Shown here: piece by piece, positions 13,001-22,000 of the stretch | Numbering within the stretch: the stretch's first letter is position 1 | How the letters are laid out: each line of letters starts with the position of its first letter | Source: Echinometra lucunter | Lineage: Eukaryota > Echinodermata > Echinoidea > Camarodonta > Echinometridae | Direction of reading: 5' to 3' | DNA: 64,000 bases | Assembly (NCBI GenBank): GCA_029962745.1 | Contig: CM057157.1 | Span: forward strand, 801,491 to 865,490 | Notes under the pieces: model-generated | The model's database searches: none | What the model was told of the DNA's origin: nothing | Seen by the model: the letters and a program-made list of their open reading frames with translations, nothing else | Position numbers and translations under genes: made by a program

Positions 13001-16000
13001 AACGCAGCCCTGGTTCCTGTTATCGAGGGGGGGGGGGGGGGGGGGAGCCCAAAATTTCTAGTAACTCGGTCAAGAATCAGTGGCATAGCTATGATTTCAT
13101 TCGACTTTGAGGGGAGCGGTAGTGAGTACACAAAGCATTCAAAACACTGAGCACGCGAAGCGCACTCCATAGGGGGGAGGGTGCAGGGAGAGAGAGACTA
13201 CCGCCCCCTTAAGTGAAATCCTAGCTATGCCACTGATTCTAAATTTACTTACCAGGAAATTTTTGGCTCTGTCCCCTCCCCCCCCCCCTTTCCTCTTTTT
13301 TTTTTTCCATATCTCTTCTTCTTTCTCCCTTTTCTTCTTTCTTTCCTTTCTCCCTTCCTTTTTCTTCCTTTCACTTTCATATTTTTCGTGGTGGTTTGGT
13401 GGATTTTCCCACTGAAATCCTTCAGGGGGAACTCTGTCCCTCCCTCCCCTGCCCCTGGTTGTTACACCACTGATTTAATCTTTTATTTGTTTTGACTTTG
13501 TTCATCAGATTGAACATGCCTAGGTTGAAACTTAATGCTGCATTTATGTCTGCATCCACATCATGTTGGAGATGTAGGTGATGATTGCTTGTTGACTGAG
13601 ACTGAAGAAAGTTTCTGCAAGATATGAGTTAGTCTACCACTCCAGTTATGGAAGGTAAGTGAATTCTGCATGAATTTAATAAGGTTGCTACATGTACAGG
13701 TATGTCAATATTCAGCCAGGGTTTAGCATCATTTACAAGGCCATTGGCCTTGGTTGCAAATACACCCATTCTTGAATTTATTTGTAAACCCTGGCTGAAT
13801 ATTTTTTTTTATTATTATTGTCTCCTTTGAAAATTTCATCAGTCTGGCATGATGAATATTTTTCTTCCTTGAGTTTCATGGGCACCAGGATCAAAATATC
13901 TCACCGACATTTCTTGCTTACACTTCATTAAGAAATGTATTGCTTAGTTAAAGCTAAATAATTGTTCAGCTTTACTTGTTCATTTTTGCTATACAAGCAG
14001 AAACTATATTTTGTTTTCTGATTTCCTCTCATTTCATTTGCAAGTTTGTTTTTTATTATTAAATTTCAAGTTGAGATATTCATTGTACAATATGTGTTTT
14101 GTTCTAAATTTCTGTTATATAAATTGAGTGCTCCTACTGTCCATAATTTGTACATGTACTTTGCATTTATCTTAATTCAATTCAACTTTCAATCTCATTT
14201 TTTTTCTTTAACAGAAAGAATTCAGCTTCTACTCTTCATTGCATTGGACCCCTGCTTTGGAGATCTGTCTCTCAATGAGTGAGGAGTCATGGCCCTGTAT
14301 GCAGCAGGGGGGGGGGGGGGGGGGACGGGACGGGAGCAGTAGCCAAACCCACAATTCAATTCAATTCAAAGTTATTGATATGCAATCAACAATTTTGGAT
14401 TATTATCGACATACAAAATGTTGTGCAATGTCATTAAACAAAGTTACAAACAAATAATTGCATTATTTTTTTAAACTAAACCCCTCCCCATAGGTGTGTG
14501 CGAATTATTTGAAACTCTTTGAGCAGATTATTGTTTCATTTGAGGATTTGAAAATTCATAAATTCAGTACAGTATACTAGTAATTTGAATTGAATGATGA
14601 GTATGTAAGTTTCAAAATTACTGTTTTCAGTTGCGTTTTAATTGATTTTATTAATTTCTTCTAAAGGGATGTGGAATAGCTCATTCTTCCTGAGTTGTGC
14701 ACAACATCTGACTATGAGCTCTGTTAATGATTTATTTACAAGTATAATTTAAAGTAGAGAAGGATTCTATTGGGCCTTGATACATGTTGGCAATTTGAAT
14801 TACTAACATTTGAATGGTAGTGATGTAAAACTCTATAGTCTGTTCTTTATTCTGTTGTAAGTTGTAAACAGAGTATATGATTTTAAAACATTGTTATTAA
14901 TAATATGAAATATATTTTACTTTTAATTGATGAATGAAGGCTGATGTAGTTTACTTTTTATCGGAATGAACCTATTTTAACATGTACATGACTGTAATCA
15001 CCATGCAGAAAAATAATCATTACATACATGTAGCAAATTCATTTTTTTTTTACTACAAGTGTACTTTGATATTGATTGTGTAATCCCCAGCAATTTTTAA
15101 AAGAATGTGATAATTGTAATACATGTATCCGGGACATGTATACATGCATATCTAAGAAAATACTGAAGCCCCCTCTGATGAAATGAATATGGGGGTAGGT
15201 GAAAAATGAAGCAACCAAGAGGGTGTGTTCAATACTGCTTTCACTCCAAGGTACGGTCGCAGCGACCGGTCGCTGCGACCGATGAAATCATAACGTGAAA
15301 GCATTTCATCGGTCGCTGAGTACGGTCGCTGAGGTACTTCAGCGACCGATCGCGACCGATGCAAGCTAGATGTGAAAGCACATCGTACTCAGCGACCGAT
15401 CGAAATGCAATGACCCCCATACATGCCTACGCACTATCTCTACTTCCGCTTCCGGCCACGTCAGCTATACGCGACCGATTGCTCTGGGCCTGACCAAATT
15501 TTGACGGAGGTGTGAAAGCACGTCCAATCGGTCGCTGGGTACGATCGCAGCGGCCGTACCTTGATGTGAAAGCAGTACAAGAGAGATGGAAAGGGTTGGA
15601 AAGAGAGACAGAGATAGATACAGGAAGAAAGAGATGAAAAATCAATTCAGGCGAGATTATTGGATGAAAATTCGAGGGTGTCCAAGAGAGAGAGAGAGAG
15701 TGGGGGGGGGGGGGGAATGGGAAAGGATGGAGTAGTGGAGAGTTTGTGAAGGAGATAATTGCAATGTATATGTGTTTTGTGTTGATTAAATTTATCAGAT
15801 TTTCAAAGTGCATTATCTTTTGAAGATCAAGGTCGAACATCTACAAACCATATACCTTTATGGATATTAATTAAATTCTTTGGTATAGGTCTTCTCACGC
15901 ATTCACCAAAATTTTATCATCACACGTGATTAGCCACCCCCCCCCCCCCCATGATCAGTGATAGTAAAGAAAAGATATATATTCGGCATTTCCATGGAAA

Positions 16001-19000
16001 TCTGTTAGTACGTTAAAATTCAACAGTTTGGAACCTAATTATAATGAAACTGAACAGGGGCGTAACAGGTACCTGTTATCAGGGGGGGGGGGGGCAGACC
16101 CCAAAATTTCCCGGTAACTAGTCTATGTCTAGAATCTGTGGCGTAGCTACGACTGCATTTTAGGAGGACGGTAGTGCTCCACCGACGTAAATCCAATTTG
16201 AGGAGTGGGGGATGAAAAACTTTTTAAACGATTTTTTTTCCCTCTCACACACATTTTTTATATCTATTTTGTGAGCGAGCGAAGCGAGCCAGCAGAAAAT
16301 AACCACTTTTCTGGTTTTGAATCGCATTTTCGAATAAGAATTCTAAAATATGACAAAAGAGCGAAGTGAGCGAGCCAAAAATAACCACTTTCCTCGATTT
16401 TAATCGCATTTTCGGATGGAAATCCTAAGATTTTGACAAGCGAGCGAAGCGAGCGAGCCAAAAATAACCCTTTTTTTTCAGTAGCATTTTCAAATAGAAA
16501 TTCTAAAGATATGATGGTTGTTTATGATAGATATTCAGAATTTTTACTATCTGATTATTTTCTTCCTTAAAAAGTGTGTCTGCCGGGTCTGCCTGGGGGG
16601 AAATTTGTACACACCATCCCCCTCTCCCCGTAGTGGGGGTGATAGATCCCCCACCCCCTGGAATTTACGCCAATGTAGTGCTCCCTAGCAGTGAAATGTA
16701 GAATTTTCCCCCTCCCGCGCGAAGCGCGGAAGCTCCGACGTTTCTTTGAATTGTTAGTTGTCGGTAATTAAATCTATCTTCTGCGGCGTAACTAGGATTT
16801 CATTTTTAGGGAGATGGTAGTGCTCCGTAGGGGGTGCAGGAAGCTCCGACGTTTTTTTTTTTTTGCTGTCAGTTCCCGCTCTTCTTACGCTTTCTGCTTT
16901 TTATCGGGGGGGGGGGGGGGGGGGGGGGGGGGGAGTGGGCATACGCATAGCCAAAAATTTCCTGGTAATTTAGTCTAGAATCAGTGATTTCATTTTAGGA
17001 GGACGATAGTGCAAAGCGCGCTCCTTAGGCATGCATGCTAGGGGTAGGGAGCAGGGATGGTGATTTTCCCCTCCCGCGCGAAGCGCGGAAGCTCTGACGT
17101 TTCTTTGAATAAATTGTTCGTTGACTTTTCCCGGCCTCTTACATTCTCTGCCTGTTATTCGGGGGGGGGGGGGGGGGGGGGGGGACAGAACCGAAAATTA
17201 CTCGGTATCTAAGTCTAGAAATAGAATATGCTGAGGTGAGCCCGCACCGCGATTTGCTTGTTGCGAAGCCCTTAGCGGGTGGGACCCAATTGCAGGGTTC
17301 TGGCTTAGGGCCCCTGATGGGGTCTACAGGGAAAGCCACTGCGGGGTCCAGGGAGTGGAACCCCCGGAAACTCCGGGGTTTGGGTACTAAATTTTCCCTT
17401 TGCCTTTTTTCTTTTTCCCCCTTTCCCTCTTTTCCCCCTCTCTCTTCTTCTCTATCCCCCTTTTCCTTTTTTTCCCCCGTTCTCCTTCTTCCTTTCCCTT
17501 TCTCCTTCTTTCTTTTCCTTTCTTCTTCTTTCTTTTCCTTTCTTCTTCTTCCTTTCCCTTTCTCCCTAGCTTCCTTTTTCTTCTTTTCCCTCCCTTTCAT
17601 TTTTTCCCGGTGGTTTGGTGGATTTTCCCGCTGAAATCCTTCGGGGGGGGGGGGGCACTCTGCCCCCCTGCCCCCCGGCTGTTACGCCACTGAAACTGAA
17701 GTACTTGCATATCATAAATAGATTAATATCATTTTTTTTTTTTACCCGATACTTCGTCATTTGAAAGTAGTTTTCTCACGAATATTCGCGTAAAAGATTA
17801 GTCTTATGTCAATGACCACAATTGCTAAAAATCACATTTTTACCACACGATTTACCCGACCTTTCGTAAATAAAGGGGGGTGTTTTCACGAAAAGTTGGG
17901 TTACGTGATTACACGGCCCGACGCGATCACCCGATGGTTCGAAGTAAGCCGTCTTGAAAAGGACCTACATGTACTCACTCTCGATGTTTCGGTAGCATGT
18001 TCTTACTGCTCTCAAGGCATGGTGGCTCAGTTGATAGAGCGTCCGCCTCATGAACGGGAGGTCGTGGGTTCGATCCCCGGCCGAGTCATACCAAAGACTT
18101 ACAAAAATGGGACCTTCTGCCTTCTAGCCAGGCGCTCGGCATATAAGAATGGAGAAGGGTAATAATAACATATTAGGTTATGCAGGGCCCGCTGGAAGAT
18201 CAGCTTATAGCTGAAGTGGCTACCCTGGGTAAATAAGAGTTATTATTATTAATATCATAAGGACCGTCCTCAAGGATGGAGAACTGATGGAGAAATATTA
18301 CAAGCCTAAGCTAATTATTGAGGATGGTAAAAAAAATGCTTACCAAGACATTGAGAATGAGTACAGGACCACTCCCTTTACCAGGAAAGAATACAAGGTG
18401 TACCATGAAGCCTTCTACCAACATGGAAACCTTCAAAGGGTATGAACTCTATCATGTTTCAATTGAAAGCAGCAGGACTGTCTGTACATGATGTCATTTT
18501 AATGTTGTATTTTGTGTTATCATTGATGTTTGGTTATGTTTGATGTTATCTCTACAGGAATGCTTTGAACTGTATTTATGAGATGGTAGATCTAGACAGT
18601 AATGGAACACTGAGTAGGAATGAATTCAATATGTTTCAGCTAAGGACTGGAGGAGAGTCTGTTGATGACGATGCTTGGGAAGTGGTAGAAGAGAACTTTG
18701 AACTCAAGAATGGAGAACTGACAAGAAAAGGTTAGATACCAATCATTGTCTCCCTTCTAGGTTAGATTGAAATTGATAATAATTACAGCCTGACAGACAT
18801 GATCCAGCCCTCCCTTCTTCTTGTCTTGGCTTAATATTTTGAATTTCATGGGAACATTATGTCTTTATACATGTACTATTATTTGCAGTAGGCTGATCAT
18901 AACTGTCATGTCCTGTGTTAGTGATCATGTATCATCCAAAGTGTCTTTAATTTTCATCTATCAGTGTGAGCTAGACTTCTGTTTCATTTCTTTATTTCAG

Positions 19001-22000
19001 GATTCTTAGACCTGAATGAGATGGAGGCTAATGATGGCTTCAGTGAGGGAGGGGAGGTCGATGATCTCTGGGTTACACTCTCTTCTATGGGCTTCGCTGA
19101 TGATCTCCTACTCGATGAGGTAAGTCCTGATTGATTGCGTGATGGAGGGGAGGTCGATGATCTCTGGGTTACACTCTCTTCTGTGGGCTTCGCTGATGAT
19201 CTCTTACTCGATGAGGTAAGTCAGGATTGATTGCGTGATGGAGGGGAGGTCGATGATCTCTGGGTTACACTCTCTTCTATGGGCTTCGCTGATGATCTCC
19301 TACTCGATGAGGTAAGTCAGGATTGATTGCGTGATGGAGGGGAGGTCGATGATCTCTGGGTTACACTCTCTTCTATGGGCTTCGCTGATGATCTCCTACT
19401 CGATGAGGTAAGTGCGGATTGATTGCGTGATGGAGGGGAGGTCGATGATCTCTGGGTTACACTCTCTTCTATGGGCTTCGCTGATGATCTCTTACTCGAT
19501 GAGGTAAGTCAGGATTGATTGCGTGATGGAGGGGAGGTCGATGATCTCTGGGTTACACTCTCTTCTATGGGCTTCGCTGATGATCTCTTACTCGATGAGG
19601 TAAGTCAGGATGGTTACCTGCAGAAGGTGTTGGGAAGAAAAAAAATTTTGTTTGGGTTGTTTTCAAATGTTGGAATAGACCAACTCTATCACTGAGATGT
19701 GTGAATGTAATCAGCCCAGTCATATCAAGAGGTGTACATGAAATGATCAGTTATTATTAACTTCGGGGACTTTTTTGTTCTGATTTACAAATTTTCATTT
19801 TCATTTCTTCCTGGACTGAAGGCTTGCCCATTCCTGGTAGACATCTACACCGAGCATAGTCCAGCTGTGATTAGAGCTCAACCCTTACAGCGAGGTGGAC
19901 CATCTTTACAGAAGATCATCTGTCAATCAGTCATTAATGCTGCTGGATTCACTAAGGTTAAGACTTTACAACATGTCAAGCTTCATACATATATGGGTGA
20001 TGGAAGGGTTACATTCATCATGGAGAACACAGTAAGAGTTAATTCTTTTGATTTTTTTTTCCCTTTGAATTATTTTTTTTGTTAAAAGTCTGTTTGTTGC
20101 ACTGCACATGTTCTTGGTGTATATATAGCGCAATAGAATACATGAGAGGAAGAAGGCCTCATTACCATCAAAACAGATTTTGAGTTATATGTATATAGGA
20201 AGGATTTAAAGTGTCAGAGATGAAATACTGTTATCTTTAATCCATGAACATGCATTTCTTAATATGTGAAGATAAACATTTTGTTTCTTAGAAGTATTTA
20301 CAAATTGATAAATTGATAATGTACTGTGTAGGAGTTGACTCTCTTACTATGTTTGTCTTGTACATGTATTTTGTTATGTTTTTACCAGGGTTCAAAGAGA
20401 TGTAGTCTAAAGCTGGATTGCAGTAAGAGTGAGAACTGTCTTATCAATCATGATGATATGATACACAGTGTACAGTGTGGTGCTGGAGCCTCCACGGTAA
20501 GACAATGTTAGGATAGTATAAGAGTGAGAACTGTCTTATCAATCATGATGATATGATACACAGTATACAGTGTGGTGCTGGAGCCTCCATGATAAGACAA
20601 TGTTAGGATAGTATAATGTGGGAAAAAGGGTCAAAACAATTGAAAATGTACCTTGATTTCCAGAATGCATGAATGTTCAAATAGCAGTTCACGTATGTTT
20701 TTTAACTACAGAAGCAGTGGGCGCTTCATGAGTGCTGACACTTCCTACCGGGGGATGAATCCATTGCTATTCAAAGGAGTTTTATTTTTTCTGCCAAACA
20801 TTTGTTTCAGAGAGCCGATGGAGCAGGCACAGAAGTCGAATGAATTTAGGTTACTCAAATTTGATTAAACTACAAATCAGTACTGTTTTACCCCACTTCA
20901 ATGTTAAAGGCATTGGCTAACTTTGTGAGCAGCTGATTTAAAAAATTCTCAAACTAAGATGAAACATGTGTATGAGTACTTGTATTTATACTCAAAAACC
21001 CTGAAACCAACCATAATTTGGAAGGAAAAGCTGTAAATTAGACGCAAACCGCGATTTTATTAGCTTTTGTCTCGAGAGACACTGAACTAAGAGCACCGTT
21101 TGGACGAATTAAAAAATACCGTTACTTGTCTTCCGCCGCGTGATACGTCAATACACACAGTGCGGTCCGTTGAGTCATGTGCGCATGCGCACTCCTTACG
21201 TTGGGTCTATGCAACCGACCCTCGTATATTTCAAATTTCATGGTTCGTAAAAAAAGCATTGCCAATCTCAAATGCTAGAGGCAACCCCCCCCCACCCCCC
21301 TCCCGATGTTTCACTCATCAGTGACCTAACAAAATAGGGGATGGTGGAAGCTCAACATTAGGGTGGACTCGGCATTACACAGCAAAGTGCAAACTTCACT
21401 TAATAGTACTTCAAAATAGCCTTACATTTCATGTTTTGCAGAATTATACGTCATGAAATTTCATCATTTCTCTTCAGTAATTATTTCACACTTTCCTATT
21501 AAATCATTGAGCAGAAAATTGTATTTTAAAGGTTTCTCAATGCAGAAATGCACACAAGTAACTGCAATCAACTTCGCTCCCTTTCTATCTCGATTTTGCG
21601 CTGTGTCTAAAATGTCCTAGGATAGTTTGATTTTATCCCTTTCAATATTGCCCCACCCACAAAGTGAGCAACACAAACATGCATGAACTCCTTTGCTTAG
21701 AGGCAAGCTTGAGCATTAATAGACCAGGGGGGTGTTTCATAAAGCTGTTCGTAAGTTACGAACGACTTTACGCACGACTGGAACAAGTTCTTGGGTGCCG
21801 ATCAGATTCTCATTCATTTACATGTAGCATAAGAAAGTATCACCAGTCGTGCGTAAAGTCGTTCGTAACTTACGAACAGCTTTATGAAACACCCCCCTGG
21901 GCCCTCTGGCATAAAAAGTTGTGATTAAACGCAACTCACAAAGTTAAAGGCAAGTCCCGAATACTCAATTGTGAATGGTTGAAAATCAAGTTGCGTTTAA

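Larger units (their letters stand above)
12075..17950. mobile_element. 5.9-kb TIR element with 9-bp target duplication, nested inserts
   Basis: The left end begins GGCTTACTTCGAACCATCGG and the right end is its inverted match ending at 17950. Both are immediately flanked by GTCTTGAAA (12066-12074 and 17951-17959). The inverted similarity extends at least 100 bp and continues as repeated subterminal motifs of the form ACGAAAGGTCGGGT in both orientations (12120-12290 and 17745-17900). The 9-bp duplication with long TIRs suggests a Mutator-like or Merlin-like superfamily; this is inference. No transposase is visible. The interior consists largely of other repeats (12876-13470, 13708-13804, 15235-15575, 16055-17695). 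Confidence 0.75.

Noticed and set aside
18016..18090. Possible tRNA gene on the plus strand
   Set aside because: The tRNA-like head continues into a SINE body and a TTA tail, and the acceptor stem is not well paired.
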